From Campylobacteraceae bacterium (GTDB lineage Bacteria > Campylobacterota > Campylobacteria > Campylobacterales > Sulfurovaceae), in assembly GCA_026996165.1 (NCBI GenBank), contig JALWMP010000099.1, forward strand, positions 1 through 45,322: 45,322 nucleotides of DNA, read 5' to 3'. The translations under genes were made by a program, and so were the position numbers. Shown here piece after piece: positions 27,002 to 37,929 of the stretch; within the stretch, counting starts at the first letter, position 1; each line of letters begins with the position of its first letter. The notes under the pieces were generated by a model. The model searched no databases. It was not told where the DNA came from and saw nothing but the letters and a program-made list of their open reading frames with translations.

Positions 27002-29575
27002 ATGTCATTATTAGCCCAATACAAAGCACACACAGCAGAACGTGCAAAACTTGGTGTTCCACCACTACCACTTACAGCTGAACAGGTTGCAGAGTTAGTA
27101 GAGTTATTGAAAGCAAGTCCTATTGAAGATGCAGATTATGCAATGGAGCTTTTTACGCAACATGTACCAGCAGGTGTCGATGATGCAGCTTATGTAAAAG
27201 CAGCATTTTTAAATGACATTGTTCAGGGAAATGTCTCTTGCGAAACAATAGATGCTATTAAAGCAATAGAGATTTTAGGAACTATGCTTGGTGGATTTAA
27301 TGTTGCACCATTGGTTGAAGCACTTAAGTCAGATAATGCTGAGATAGCTCAAGCAGCAGCTAATGAACTTAAAAATACACTCCTTGTTTATGACTCATTT
27401 AATGATGTTAAGACCCTTATGGACGAAGGGAATGAGTTAGCTAAAGAGGTTATAGAGTCTTGGGCAGATGCTGAGTGGTTTAAAAACAAAGAGCCTCTAG
27501 CCGAAGAGATAAAACTAACAGTCTACAAAGTTCCAGGTGAGACAAATACAGATGACCTATCTCCAGCTTCAGAGGCATTTACAAGAGCAGATATTCCACT
27601 TCATGCTAACTCTTTCTTGGTTAACAGAATGGAAAAACCACTTGAGACAATGGCAGAGCTTAAAGAGAAAAATGGTCTTCCTTTGGCTTATGTTGGTGAT
27701 GTTGTGGGAACAGGGTCTTCAAGAAAGTCAGGAATTAACTCTGTTCAGTGGCATATAGGTAGAGATATTCCATTTATTCCAGGTAAGAGAACAGGTGGGG
27801 TTGTTATTGGTGATATTATTGCTCCTATCTTCTTTAATACAGCAGAAGATAGTGGATGTTTACCTATTCAAGCTCCTGTATCTAAACTTGAAACTGGTGA
27901 TGTGATTACAGTTAAACCATATGAAGGTGTAATTGAAAAAGATGGTGAAGTTGTAAGTGAGTTTAACCTTGAGCCAAATACACTTCCAGATGAGATGAGA
28001 GCAGGTGGACGTATTCCACTTATTATTGGAAAAGGTCTTACAGCAAAAGCTAGAGAGGCTCTAGGACTTGGTGCTAGTGATGTGTTTATGACTCCTGCAC
28101 AGCCAGAAGATGATGGAAAAGGGTATACTCTTGCTCAAAAAATGGTAGGAAAAGCTTGTGGAATGGAGGGTGTTAAACCAGGTGTATACTGTGAGCCAGT
28201 TTGTACAACTGTAGGTTCTCAAGACACAACAGGTGCTATGACCAGAGATGAGGTAAAAGAGTTAGCTGCACTTAACTTTGGTGCTGATTTTGTACTCCAA
28301 TCATTCTGTCACACAGCAGCTTACCCAAAACCTGCCGATATTAAACTTCAACATACACTTCCTAAGTTCTGGACAGAGAGAAAAGGTTTTGTACTAAGAC
28401 CAGGTGATGGAGTTATTCACTCTTGGTTAAACAGAATGTGTCTTCCAGATACAGTAGGAACAGGTGGAGATAGCCATACCCGTTTCCCTATTGGTATCTC
28501 ATTCCCTGCTGGTTCTGGTCTTGTTGCTTTTGCAGCTGTTACAGGTATGATGCCTCTTACTATGCCAGAGTCTGTACTTGTTAGATTTAAAGGTGAGATG
28601 CAACCAGGTATTGTACTTCGTGACCTTGTAAATGCCATTCCTTATCAAGCAATCAAAGATGGTCTTTTAACTGTTGAGAAAAAAGGTAAGAAAAATATCT
28701 TTGCTGGTCGTATACTAGAGATTGAAGGGTTAGAAGACCTTAAGTGTGAACAAGCATTTGAGTTAAGTGATGCTTCAGCAGAAAGAAGTGCTGCTGCTTG
28801 TACTGTTAAGCTCAACAAAGAGCCTATTATTGAGTACCTAAAATCAAATATTGTTCTTATTGAAGAGCTAATAGCACAAGGTTATCAAGACAAAGCAACA
28901 CTTCAAAGACGTGCAGACAAAATGAAAGCATGGATTGAAAACCCAGAGCTTCTTGAAGCTGATAAAGATGCTCAATATGCTGCTGTTATTGAGATTGACC
29001 TCAATGAGATTAAAGAACCTATCTTAGCTTGTCCAAATGACCCAGATGATGTTAAAACATTAACTGAGATTCATGAAGCAGGTCTTAAAACAGAGATAGA
29101 TGAGGTATTTGTTGGTTCTTGTATGACAAACATTGGTCTCTTTAGAGCATTGGGTGAAGTACTTAGAGGTGAAGGTAAAGTTCCTACTAAACTATGGGTA
29201 TGTCCTCCAACTAAAATGGACGAAAAGACTCTTCAAGAAGAGGGTTACTACTCTGTATTTGGAATGGCAGGGGCTAGAACAGAGATTCCAGGTTGTTCAC
29301 TCTGTATGGGTAATCAAGCCTCTGTTGATGAAGGTGCTTATGTATTTAGTACAAGTACAAGAAACTTCGACAACAGACTTGGAAAAGACTCTCAAGTCTA
29401 TCTTGGTTCTGCTGAACTTGCAGCTGTTGTTGCTCTTAAGGGTAGAATCCCAACTGCACAAGAGTATATGGAGATTGTTCCAAATAAAATTAAGCCTGAG
29501 ATAACAGATGATGTTTACAGATACTTAAACTTCAATAAAGTTTCTAAAGAGGAGCTTGAAGCTATGGTTGGGTAG
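27002..29575 (+). CDS. acnB: Aconitate hydratase B / 2-methylisocitrate dehydratase
   Basis: HEAT-like N-terminus; [47 protein letters not shown] and [10 protein letters not shown]. Confidence 0.98.
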   Translation: MSLLAQYKAHTAERAKLGVPPLPLTAEQVAELVELLKASPIEDADYAMELFTQHVPAGVDDAAYVKAAFLNDIVQGNVSCETIDAIKAIEILGTMLGGFNVAPLVEALKSDNAEIAQAAANELKNTLLVYDSFNDVKTLMDEGNELAKEVIESWADAEWFKNKEPLAEEIKLTVYKVPGETNTDDLSPASEAFTRADIPLHANSFLVNRMEKPLETMAELKEKNGLPLAYVGDVVGTGSSRKSGINSVQWHIGRDIPFIPGKRTGGVVIGDIIAPIFFNTAEDSGCLPIQAPVSKLETGDVITVKPYEGVIEKDGEVVSEFNLEPNTLPDEMRAGGRIPLIIGKGLTAKAREALGLGASDVFMTPAQPEDDGKGYTLAQKMVGKACGMEGVKPGVYCEPVCTTVGSQDTTGAMTRDEVKELAALNFGADFVLQSFCHTAAYPKPADIKLQHTLPKFWTERKGFVLRPGDGVIHSWLNRMCLPDTVGTGGDSHTRFPIGISFPAGSGLVAFAAVTGMMPLTMPESVLVRFKGEMQPGIVLRDLVNAIPYQAIKDGLLTVEKKGKKNIFAGRILEIEGLEDLKCEQAFELSDASAERSAAACTVKLNKEPIIEYLKSNIVLIEELIAQGYQDKATLQRRADKMKAWIENPELLEADKDAQYAAVIEIDLNEIKEPILACPNDPDDVKTLTEIHEAGLKTEIDEVFVGSCMTNIGLFRALGEVLRGEGKVPTKLWVCPPTKMDEKTLQEEGYYSVFGMAGARTEIPGCSLCMGNQASVDEGAYVFSTSTRNFDNRLGKDSQVYLGSAELAAVVALKGRIPTAQEYMEIVPNKIKPEITDDVYRYLNFNKVSKEELEAMVG

Positions 29576-29601
29576 TCTTTTGACTGCTTAACTTAAAAAA
29601 C

Positions 29602-29635
29602 TGAGTTCAATAGAATACCATACTTATTGAACTCA
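29602..29635. terminator. Bidirectional terminator-like hairpin between convergent acnB and truD
   Basis: Perfect 11-bp stem TGAGTTCAATA/TATTGAACTCA; A-run on the left side and T-rich TATTTT on the right. Confidence 0.75.
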
Positions 29636-29643
29636 TATTTTAA

Positions 29644-30717
29644 CTACAAATCTCCTCCAGATAAAACATCTAATAGATTAGTAGCATAAGAGCCTTTAGG
29701 TAAACTAAACTCCAACTCATAGTGTGCTTTCTCTTCTACATAACGCTTTTTAATATCTGTAACTCTTATCCAAGCATAACGTCTTGCACCATTTTGAACT
29801 ATCTCTTCATCATAGTTCTTTTCAATAAGCCCTGCAATTTTTTGACTTCTTGTAGTACGCTTTCCTGCTAAGAGACCAGATGGAGAAATGTCCCACTCTT
29901 TAAAACGTCTTGCTTCATCTTCTAAACTATCTAACTCAAAAACTCGTCCATAAGGGTAGTGCATCATCAAATCACCCTCTAAAAGTTTAAAGAAATGTGG
30001 CTGTTTTTTTGTCCCTTTTAGTGAACCTTTAGGAAGTTCAAAAAATTTTTCTGCCTCCTCTTCACTAAAGGATTCAAGAAGAAGTGAAAGCTCTATACGC
30101 TTAGAGAGCCAAGCATTAAAAAGATATGATTGGTAGGCATTAATAAGAAAAGTTCTTGTCTTTTTATCTCGAATCTTTAGCTTTCCATCTAAAATAGCTT
30201 TTCCCTCTTTATAGTTGTCTCCCTGATTCCCAAAACGTTGAACTCCAAAATAGTTAGGTATACCATTGACTTTGACCCATTTTAATACTGAATCAAGCTT
30301 ATCTTTCTGTACTCCAAGTACCTTTTTTAGACGTACTTTAAAATGATTTCCTTTTAAGTGACCTACTCGTATTTTATTGTTGTGTCTATAGGTGTTAAGA
30401 ATCTTAATCTTATCATGGTCAAATGTTTTTAACTTCTCTTCATTATCTTTTGCAAGAAGAGATATATACTGCATAGTCATTGCATTTTTATCTTTTAGCC
30501 CTGCGTAGCCTATATCTCTCTCTTTTATCTTACAGTACCGAGCTATCGCTTTTACCATCTCCCAAGTAGTCATATCTTTTTTACGTACATGTAAAATAAG
30601 GTGTTCTCCCTCTCCTGTAAACTCATAGAGAGGAATCTCATCGACAATAAAATCACGACTAGATGGGTTAAATATAAAGCTATTTTTTACTTTTAAAGGA
30701 TATAGAAGTTTTTGCAT
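29644..30717 (-). CDS. truD: tRNA pseudouridine(13) synthase TruD
   Basis: DIGYAGLKDKNAMTMQYISL and VNGIPNYFGVQRFGNQGDNYKEG. Confidence 0.97.
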   Translation of the reverse strand: MQKLLYPLKVKNSFIFNPSSRDFIVDEIPLYEFTGEGEHLILHVRKKDMTTWEMVKAIARYCKIKERDIGYAGLKDKNAMTMQYISLLAKDNEEKLKTFDHDKIKILNTYRHNNKIRVGHLKGNHFKVRLKKVLGVQKDKLDSVLKWVKVNGIPNYFGVQRFGNQGDNYKEGKAILDGKLKIRDKKTRTFLINAYQSYLFNAWLSKRIELSLLLESFSEEEAEKFFELPKGSLKGTKKQPHFFKLLEGDLMMHYPYGRVFELDSLEDEARRFKEWDISPSGLLAGKRTTRSQKIAGLIEKNYDEEIVQNGARRYAWIRVTDIKKRYVEEKAHYELEFSLPKGSYATNLLDVLSGGDL

Positions 30718-30756
30718 TATTTTTTACTTTTTAAATATAATTATACTAAAATAGTG

Positions 30757-31578
30757 TTAAAAATGGTGGTTTTTACACTCAAAGAGTACCCCATTCTCTT
30801 TAACAACTCTAGCAAAAACAGTTAAAGGAACAGAAGTCTGCTCTGCTATAATTTTAACTCTATCAAGGTTTTTTGAAGCAAAGCTTATAAGTAACTCATA
30901 CTCTTCACCACTTTTACCTACCTCATCACTTATCTCTTTAACTAAAGAGAGGCTAAAATCTTGCGTAGCTAAAAGTTTATTAGTATCACAAAATAGACCA
31001 TCTGATATATCCATGCCTGAGTTAAGATACTCTCTAACATCTTTCATAAACTCTCTACGTAATGTTGGTTCATAAAATCTTGAATTAGAGGATATAATAT
31101 CTCCTCTAAATAGTGCCTCTAAGTCCTTTTTGCTATCTCCAAGCTTACCTGTATATGCCAACAAATCACCCTCTTCTACTCCTGAACGTAAAAGTGGATT
31201 TTTTGATTCAGATATAATAGTAATACTAATATGAAGTTTATCTCCTGCAATGGTATCTCCACCAATAATCTCACACTCAAAATCTTTTGCTGTCTTCTCT
31301 AAAGCCTCTAAGAGTTCATCTATGTCATTAGTAGTAATCTCTTTTGGTAAAGCAAGAGTTACTAACGCATACTTTGGCTCTGCATTCATTGCAATAGCAT
31401 CAGATATATTGATTAACATTGCTTTACGACCTATCTGCCACATACTCATCCACTCACGTTTAAAATGGACATCTTCAAAAAAAGCATCCATACTATAGAG
31501 CTTATCACCAACTACGGCTGCATCATCACCAATATATTTGGAGTTTAACTTGTTAATTAGATAGGCTTCTTTATTCAT
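30757..31578 (-). CDS. thiL: Thiamine-monophosphate kinase ThiL
   Basis: IGDDAAVVGDKLYSMDAFFEDVHFKREWMSMWQIGRKAMLINISDAIAMNAEPKYALV...GMDISDGLFCD. Confidence 0.93.
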   Translation of the reverse strand: MNKEAYLINKLNSKYIGDDAAVVGDKLYSMDAFFEDVHFKREWMSMWQIGRKAMLINISDAIAMNAEPKYALVTLALPKEITTNDIDELLEALEKTAKDFECEIIGGDTIAGDKLHISITIISESKNPLLRSGVEEGDLLAYTGKLGDSKKDLEALFRGDIISSNSRFYEPTLRREFMKDVREYLNSGMDISDGLFCDTNKLLATQDFSLSLVKEISDEVGKSGEEYELLISFASKNLDRVKIIAEQTSVPLTVFARVVKENGVLFECKNHHF

Positions 31579-31583
31579 ATAAT

Positions 31584-31928
31584 CTACTTTAACTTCTTTC
31601 TTACATCATAGAGTTCCCAATAGGTATCTATGGCTTCATCTAGCTCTTCATCTGTTAATGTTGTTTTATCTTTAACTGAAAAATTTTCAATAAACGTATT
31701 ATTCATCAATGAATCTGCTTCGGTTGGATTTTTCAAAAAGGCTTTTAACGCACCCTTAAGACTCAACTCACCACTATAAGTCTTTAGATAAACCATAAAA
31801 AGTTTCTCTAAAGAAGCAGGTGCATAACGATGACATGGAATACAATTTCTCTCATAAACATTTTTATCTTCATCTGCTCCTAAAAAAAGTGTACAAATAG
31901 TACCTATCAATAGAATTTTTTTAACCAT
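31584..31928 (-). CDS. Small c-type cytochrome
   Basis: Signal peptide and a single CIPCH heme motif. Confidence 0.72.
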   Translation of the reverse strand: MVKKILLIGTICTLFLGADEDKNVYERNCIPCHRYAPASLEKLFMVYLKTYSGELSLKGALKAFLKNPTEADSLMNNTFIENFSVKDKTTLTDEELDEAIDTYWELYDVRKKLK

Positions 31929-33129
31929 CTAATGTTCCTTTTGTAAAATCAATTCTTATGGTTGTTCCAACATCTACTATAGACTCTACACTAATCTGTA
32001 AATCATATTCATCTATAATACTTTTAACAATATTTAGTCCTATTCCAAAACCACCCTCTGATGAGTTAAAACGAGTATAACGCTCAAATATCTCATTAAC
32101 CTTTTTAGATTTAATTCCAATTCCAGTGTCTTTGACTTGTAGATAATTTTTACGCAAAGTAATAAATATTTTTCCATTTCTCTTATTGTATTTAATTGCA
32201 TTAGAGATAAGATTATCTAAAACACGAGCAATTTTAATACCATCTATAAATATTGCTGACTCTTTTAAATCTAACTCAAACGTAATCTTTTTAGCTCCAG
32301 CCAAAATAGCAAAGTACTCTACTCTATCTTCAATAAGTTGCTTCATATCTATCCACTCATCTTTGGACTTCCTATTATGAGATAGGGTCAAATAGGTCAA
32401 GTCTTGATATAGATGAGAAACTGTCTTAGCCGCAATATTAATCCGACTCAATCTTTTTTGATTTTTCTCTGACATTAGAGATGTATCCATCATCTCAACA
32501 TTGGCTAAGATAGCTGAAATAGGTGTATTTAACTCATGAGTTGTATCTTTAATAAAATTATCTAAAAGAACAATAGAGTTTCTCATAGGACGTAAAAATA
32601 TACTAACAAAAAATAGACCAAATATAATTAAAACAATTAGTGTCAAAGTTCCAAAAGCCAAGATATTTGACATAGTCTCTTTATACCAAGCTTTATCTTC
32701 ATCTACCTCTATAAATAGATATTTTGCCCCTAAGTAGTAGTCATCAAGTGTTTTCAGAAAATGAATAGAGTTACCTACACGATAAATCTCTTTATCAAAT
32801 CTAATATTGTCATGTTTTAAAAGTGAAAAGATTTTTTCTCCCTCAATATCATAAATAGCTGAACGATACTTAATACTTCTAGGATATATAGTACGATGAG
32901 GAAAGTCATTATGTAACTGCTTTAAAGCCTGTACTTGTCTATTTGCATACTCTGAAAGAATAGTTCGCTGATTTGAGAACATCAACTTCTCTTGACTCTG
33001 ATAATAGAAGATTCCAAGCAGTAACAAAATCATTGTTACTAAGATAAAATATAGTGCTAAAAAACGAAGTAGAGAACTCTTCTCACTACTTCGAAGTAAA
33101 CTTGTACCCTTGTTTTTTGATACTAACAA
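31921..33129 (-). CDS. Membrane sensor histidine kinase
   Basis: Two TM segments, DTTHELNTPISAI H-box, DNLISNAIKYNKRNG N-box and VKDTGIGIKSK. The listed ORF runs to 33249, but a TTG at 33129 preceded by AAGGA is a more plausible start. Confidence 0.9.
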   Translation of the reverse strand: MLVSKNKGTSLLRSSEKSSLLRFLALYFILVTMILLLLGIFYYQSQEKLMFSNQRTILSEYANRQVQALKQLHNDFPHRTIYPRSIKYRSAIYDIEGEKIFSLLKHDNIRFDKEIYRVGNSIHFLKTLDDYYLGAKYLFIEVDEDKAWYKETMSNILAFGTLTLIVLIIFGLFFVSIFLRPMRNSIVLLDNFIKDTTHELNTPISAILANVEMMDTSLMSEKNQKRLSRINIAAKTVSHLYQDLTYLTLSHNRKSKDEWIDMKQLIEDRVEYFAILAGAKKITFELDLKESAIFIDGIKIARVLDNLISNAIKYNKRNGKIFITLRKNYLQVKDTGIGIKSKKVNEIFERYTRFNSSEGGFGIGLNIVKSIIDEYDLQISVESIVDVGTTIRIDFTKGTLDG

Positions 33130-33760
33130 TTCTATCCTTACCAATAATTTTACGAATATTTTTAATATAGGTACGAAGAGCTGTATCGCTTGGGTCTTCA
33201 TCATAATCCCACAGCTCTTTATAGATTCTCTCATGAGAGAGTACCTCATTTGGATGTTGCATAAAGAGTTTAAACAGTGCAGACTCCTTGTTTCCTAAAG
33301 TCTCAGCTACTCCATTAACCAATAGCTCATTTGATTTTGTATTATATTCAATTCCTTCACCAAGCGAAATCATATCATTAGCTTCATGAAAGAATCCTCT
33401 TCTTAAAAGTGTCTCAATACGAATAGATAACTCTTTTAATACAAATGGTTTACGAATATAATCATCGCAACCACTGTTAAAACCTCTCTCTAAATCATCT
33501 ACCCCATCTAAAGAGGTAATAAATATAGAGGGAGCTACTACATCATTTTCTCGTGCCTCTTTTAAAAGAGTAAATCCATCAATACCTGGAGTATTGACAT
33601 CTAATAAAAGCAGGTCAAACTTTGACTCATAAATCTTATCTTGTGCTTCATAGCCATCATATGTACTTGTTACATCATATCCTTCATCTTCAAGAAACTC
33701 AGTAACAGTTTCGTTAAGATTAGCATCATCTTCAAGTAGTAGTATTTTTGCGTTTGCCAT
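33086..33760 (-). CDS. OmpR/PhoB-family response regulator
   Basis: REC domain (LLLEDDANL, DLLLLDVNTPGIDG, DDYIRKPF) and a winged-helix C-terminus (TALRTYIKNIRKIIG...KKQGYKF). Confidence 0.95.
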   Translation of the reverse strand: MANAKILLLEDDANLNETVTEFLEDEGYDVTSTYDGYEAQDKIYESKFDLLLLDVNTPGIDGFTLLKEARENDVVAPSIFITSLDGVDDLERGFNSGCDDYIRKPFVLKELSIRIETLLRRGFFHEANDMISLGEGIEYNTKSNELLVNGVAETLGNKESALFKLFMQHPNEVLSHERIYKELWDYDEDPSDTALRTYIKNIRKIIGKDRIVSIKKQGYKFTSK

Positions 33761-33769
33761 TAATATTCC

Positions 33770-34198
33770 TTAAACAAACTGCTTTGCCCAAGAGACAAGA
33801 CGACCTGTACTCATAGCACCAGATATACGGTCAACCTCTTTTGTTCCTTTAAACATAATAAGAGTTGGAATTGATTGAATCCCATAAATTGCACCTAAAT
33901 CTTGATGCTCTTGAGTATTAACTTTTAAACATTGAACTTGCAATGAGAGGATTCTACTAGCCTCTTCAAAAGCTGGTGCCATTTGACGACAAGGACCACA
34001 CCATGGAGCCCAAAAGTCAACCATAACAGGAATATCACTATTTACTAAAATATGCAACAACTCCTCTTTATTAACCTCTAATGGTTTTTGATTAAGCATA
34101 GACTCTTTACAGTGTCCACAAATAGCCTTTGCATAACTCTCTTTTTTTGGTATTTTATTTACTTTTCCACAATGTGGACATACAACTTTTACATTCAT
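33770..34198 (-). CDS. trxC: Thioredoxin 2 (zinc-ribbon thioredoxin)
   Basis: N-terminal CPHCGK...CGHCK zinc ribbon; [18 protein letters not shown]. Confidence 0.93.
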   Translation of the reverse strand: MNVKVVCPHCGKVNKIPKKESYAKAICGHCKESMLNQKPLEVNKEELLHILVNSDIPVMVDFWAPWCGPCRQMAPAFEEASRILSLQVQCLKVNTQEHQDLGAIYGIQSIPTLIMFKGTKEVDRISGAMSTGRLVSWAKQFV

Positions 34199-34334
34199 TG
34201 TTTATTCCTTCTTCCAATAATAATTAATATTATATCCCAATAAAATTAATGAATTATGAACAAATATAATTTATTTCTCAAAAAATTTAAACAAGCTATT
34301 CTTTGTTTCCTTTTAATTTTGTTATAATCCTATT

Positions 34335-35666
34335 ATGAAAAAATCTTTATTATCTCTTATACTTCTACTCCTATTCTCTGCTTGTCAAGATATAGATGAG
34401 AACAAACCTCTTTTATCTGACTCAAAGAAGAAACAACCGATTATTATTGTTAATCGTAACAGACATCTAAATATGGCAGAGTTTTGGATAGATAAAGTTG
34501 AAAAACCTTATAAAGAGATAATGACACCAAAAGAGATAGAGGCTTTTAATAATGAAATTGCCCATAAAAACCATACTCTTAACTACTTTAATGAACTAAA
34601 TAGTGCATATAGTGCATCTTGGATAAAAAATAGTATATTGAATTCATATAAAGGAGTTAAATCTATAGCTACCTATTTTGAAGATGGCAATAAAATAGAT
34701 TCAAAATTTTATAAAGATATTAAAAAATATTTAAATTTAGATAGTATTGAAGAGGGAAGTGTTACAACACGATTTGCTATTACTACAAACTATTGTGACC
34801 AAAAGATTGTACCTACTGACCTTGAACTACTTAAAAAGAAAAACCAAATTCATTTTGACAGAAATCAAAATTCTGCTTTAGATATTGGAACTCCTATTGC
34901 TATTTTACATAGCACAAAAGATGGACTTTGGTATTATGGAATTGGACCTACAAGTTCTGGTTGGGTACATAGTAAAGATATTGCTTTTGGAACAAAAGAG
35001 GAGATTGATAACTACTTAAGCTCTAAAAATTTTATAATAACAACATCTGCCAAAACAGCTCTAAAAATTGGTGGAAGCTATCATGATTATCTTCGTATGG
35101 GTGTTCGATTACCAATGATTATGAGTATAGATGATGAGACTATGGTACTAGTTCCTACATCTGATGAAAATGGAAATTTAGTCTTGAGTAATGCAACAGT
35201 CAAAACAGCCAATATTCATAAAGGATATCTAAAGTATACTCCTGAAAATATTTTACTACAAGCCTTTAAATTTCTACATTCACCATATGGTTGGGGGGGA
35301 ATGTATGGAGAGCAAGATTGCTCTAAATTTATACAAGAGGTCTTTGCAACTGTAGGTGTAAAATTACCTAGAAACTCAACCTCTCAATCAAATGTAGGAG
35401 AAGTGAAAATAGAGTTAACAGGTTTATCAAAAAGCTCAAAACATACATTTTTAAAAACGTCTGGAATTGTTGGAGGAACTATTTTACATCTAAAAGGTCA
35501 TATTACACTATATATAGGAGAGTATAAAGGAGAGCCATATATTATCCACACTGTTTGGGGAGAGTCATCTAAACATTTTGCTTTAGGCAGAACAGCTGTT
35601 ACCTCTCTTAATTTCAATAACTACTTAGAAAAAATTGATAGATTAACCAATATTACTGTGCCTTAA
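34335..35666 (+). CDS. SH3/NlpC-P60 family lipoprotein (C40 peptidase)
   Basis: Lipobox-like LLFSAC, SH3-like YYGIGPTSSGWVHSKDIAF, catalytic YGWGGMYGEQDCSKFIQEVFATVGVKLPRNS and GHITLYIGEY. Confidence 0.88.
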   Translation: MKKSLLSLILLLLFSACQDIDENKPLLSDSKKKQPIIIVNRNRHLNMAEFWIDKVEKPYKEIMTPKEIEAFNNEIAHKNHTLNYFNELNSAYSASWIKNSILNSYKGVKSIATYFEDGNKIDSKFYKDIKKYLNLDSIEEGSVTTRFAITTNYCDQKIVPTDLELLKKKNQIHFDRNQNSALDIGTPIAILHSTKDGLWYYGIGPTSSGWVHSKDIAFGTKEEIDNYLSSKNFIITTSAKTALKIGGSYHDYLRMGVRLPMIMSIDDETMVLVPTSDENGNLVLSNATVKTANIHKGYLKYTPENILLQAFKFLHSPYGWGGMYGEQDCSKFIQEVFATVGVKLPRNSTSQSNVGEVKIELTGLSKSSKHTFLKTSGIVGGTILHLKGHITLYIGEYKGEPYIIHTVWGESSKHFALGRTAVTSLNFNNYLEKIDRLTNITVP

Positions 35667-36168
35667 CAAAATCTATAGAGGCATCTATATTATAAGCAGA
35701 AATAGTATCTTGATTAATCTTTAGCTCAAATCCACTCCCTTTTATAATACTTTTATTAAACTCTAAAAGAAAAGGTTCATGGGTTATAACTACTTTATCT
35801 TTAATTACATAGTTTAAACTTTTACTATAAAACTTAATTCCATCAGCCCTTGAAAGCTTCACATTTTGACTCATATAGAGAGTATCATCTTTATATATTG
35901 CTTTTTGTGCAAAGAGTTTATGCCCTAGCTCATCTGATACCTTCACATTATAAAAGTCTATATATTGTTTATATTTTACTGCTTTAGAAGCACTTATCTC
36001 TCTTCCTGAATTATCTTCTTTAATATCATTTGCAAAAAAGTGTTCAAACTCTACCTCTTTTTGCCCCTTGGCTGTTACAGCCTCTTTTGAATGAGGATTA
36101 AAACCAAAAAAAGTTGCCAATAAAATAGCAAAAACCATCATAAGTAGATACTCTATTCTTATTGCCAT
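35653..36168 (-). CDS. lptC: LPS export protein LptC-like
   Basis: Single N-terminal TM followed by a beta-rich periplasmic domain; overlaps kdsC. Confidence 0.75.
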   Translation of the reverse strand: MAIRIEYLLMMVFAILLATFFGFNPHSKEAVTAKGQKEVEFEHFFANDIKEDNSGREISASKAVKYKQYIDFYNVKVSDELGHKLFAQKAIYKDDTLYMSQNVKLSRADGIKFYSKSLNYVIKDKVVITHEPFLLEFNKSIIKGSGFELKINQDTISAYNIDASIDFVKAQ

Positions 36169-36656
36169 AGTGATAAATATTCCTCTTTTAAATTCTCCTG
36201 CTCTATTAGTTCTTCAATCATCTCTCTAATAGCACCATCACCACCATCTCTACTCAATATAAAATCGGCTATCTCTTTAACATAATATGACGCATCAGCA
36301 GGAACAAATGCTAACTTAGAAGCCTTTAACATCTTATAATCATTTAAATCATCACCAGCAGAAGCTACATTTTGCATGGTAAGTTTTAGGCTTTGTAGTA
36401 ACTTTTCTAAAACCTCTTGCTTATTGTGAACTCCTTGAAAAAGATGTTCAATCCCAAGCTCTTTAGCTCGTCGCTCTACTATCTTAGAGTTTCGCCCTGT
36501 TATAATAGCTACTTTCTTACCAAGCTTTACCCATGAAGCAATGGCAAGTCCATCTTTGACAGAAAAGGTTTTAACCTCATCACCATTTTGAGTATATATT
36601 ATCTTACCATCTGTTAAAGTACCATCTACATCTAGGACAATAAGCTCAATGCCCAT
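36159..36656 (-). CDS. kdsC: 3-deoxy-D-manno-octulosonate 8-phosphate phosphatase KdsC
   Basis: IELIVLDVDGTLTDGKIIYTQNGDEVKTFSVKDGLAI, VAIITGRNSKIVERRAKELGIEHLFQGVHNK and AGDDLNDYKML. Confidence 0.95.
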   Translation of the reverse strand: MGIELIVLDVDGTLTDGKIIYTQNGDEVKTFSVKDGLAIASWVKLGKKVAIITGRNSKIVERRAKELGIEHLFQGVHNKQEVLEKLLQSLKLTMQNVASAGDDLNDYKMLKASKLAFVPADASYYVKEIADFILSRDGGDGAIREMIEELIEQENLKEEYLSLWQ

Positions 36657-37228
36657 TATAGAACACCTTTAGTACTTGGAATTCCTGAATTTTCATTAAT
36701 GGTTACTCCACGTCGAAGAGCTACAGCTAAAGCTTTAAAAGAGGCTTCTATCTTATGGTGTTTGTTAGTTCCACGATTACAGATAATATGTACCGTCATA
36801 GAGGCATTAAAGCACAATGCTCTAAAAAACTCCTCTACCAACTCTACATCAAAAGTTCCAACCTTACCCTCCATTGGCATCTCAAAGACTAAAAAAGGAC
36901 GATTAGATATATCTAGGTCACAAGTTACTGAAGCCTCATCCATTACTACTGTAGCATTACCATAACGCTCAATATTTTTAATAGGATAGAGTTCACTTTT
37001 TAGTGCTTGACCAATAACAATACCAATATCTTCAACAGAGTGGTGGTCATCTATATGAGTATCACCATTACAAGTAACTTCAAGATTTATATGTGAGTGT
37101 TTAGCAAATGCCTCTAACATATGGTCAAGAAAGCCTACTCCTGTATTTATGTTAGAGTTACCTTGACCATATAGTTCAAGTTTTATAGAGATTTGAGTCT
37201 CTTTTGTCTCTCGTGAGAGTTCAATCAT
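36656..37228 (-). CDS. hisB: Imidazoleglycerol-phosphate dehydratase HisB
   Basis: GVGFLDHMLEAFAKHSHINLEVTCNGDTHIDDHHSVEDIGI and NKHHKIEASFKALAVALRRG. Confidence 0.97.
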   Translation of the reverse strand: MIELSRETKETQISIKLELYGQGNSNINTGVGFLDHMLEAFAKHSHINLEVTCNGDTHIDDHHSVEDIGIVIGQALKSELYPIKNIERYGNATVVMDEASVTCDLDISNRPFLVFEMPMEGKVGTFDVELVEEFFRALCFNASMTVHIICNRGTNKHHKIEASFKALAVALRRGVTINENSGIPSTKGVL

Positions 37229-37270
37229 ATCAATATCCTATTATGTAATAGGGTATTTTATCATATTTAA

Positions 37271-37918
37271 TTATCTTCTTACAAGAAAAGCATCACTTAT
37301 TGCATATCTTTGCATAAATGATTTAGCTTGTCCTTTAGAGTGAAAGCCTGAAATACGTACACGATGAATAGGCATACCATCTTTTGTTCCTGTCTCTATC
37401 TTAACACTATATTGGTTTGATAGTAAGCTATACTTTCTAGCAATCTTTTTTGCTCCAGAATAGTGTCTAAATGCTCCTACTTGAATTGTTGTATTAGAGG
37501 TCAACTTAGTATTAAATGAGTTTTTAGAAGAGTTAACATAGCTTAACTTTGGTGTAACTTTAATATTTTGAGCTTCCATATATGTATCAGTAGGTGCAAC
37601 ACTATAATCATAAGCTCCATAATTTTGAGTATCTATAACATTATCAACATAATTAGGTTCAGATACTTTAGCTCTATATGCAACAAAGCTATCTTCTAAG
37701 TTAACAGATTTTTTTACACCCATACCAGAAGCATAACAATCAGGACAATCATCTCTTTTTTGTTTAATAGTTTTCCAAGTTTTAGCTTTTTCAACTTGAA
37801 CATTCTGAGGCTGAACAAAAGAGCTTTTTTGAAAAGCATTTTGAGATACACAACCATTTATCATAAGCATACCCACAGCCGTTAAAATTAGTAATTTATT
37901 GTTTAATATAGTATTCAT
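37271..37918 (-). CDS. SPOR-domain lipoprotein (no DPBB domain seen)
   Basis: Lipobox-like MINGC; C-terminal TTIQVGAFRHYSGAKKIARKYSLLSNQYSVKIETGTKDGMPIHRVRISGFHSKGQAKSFMQR SPOR fold. Confidence 0.8.
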   Translation of the reverse strand: MNTILNNKLLILTAVGMLMINGCVSQNAFQKSSFVQPQNVQVEKAKTWKTIKQKRDDCPDCYASGMGVKKSVNLEDSFVAYRAKVSEPNYVDNVIDTQNYGAYDYSVAPTDTYMEAQNIKVTPKLSYVNSSKNSFNTKLTSNTTIQVGAFRHYSGAKKIARKYSLLSNQYSVKIETGTKDGMPIHRVRISGFHSKGQAKSFMQRYAISDAFLVRR

Positions 37919-37929
37919 TCTTTTTACCT

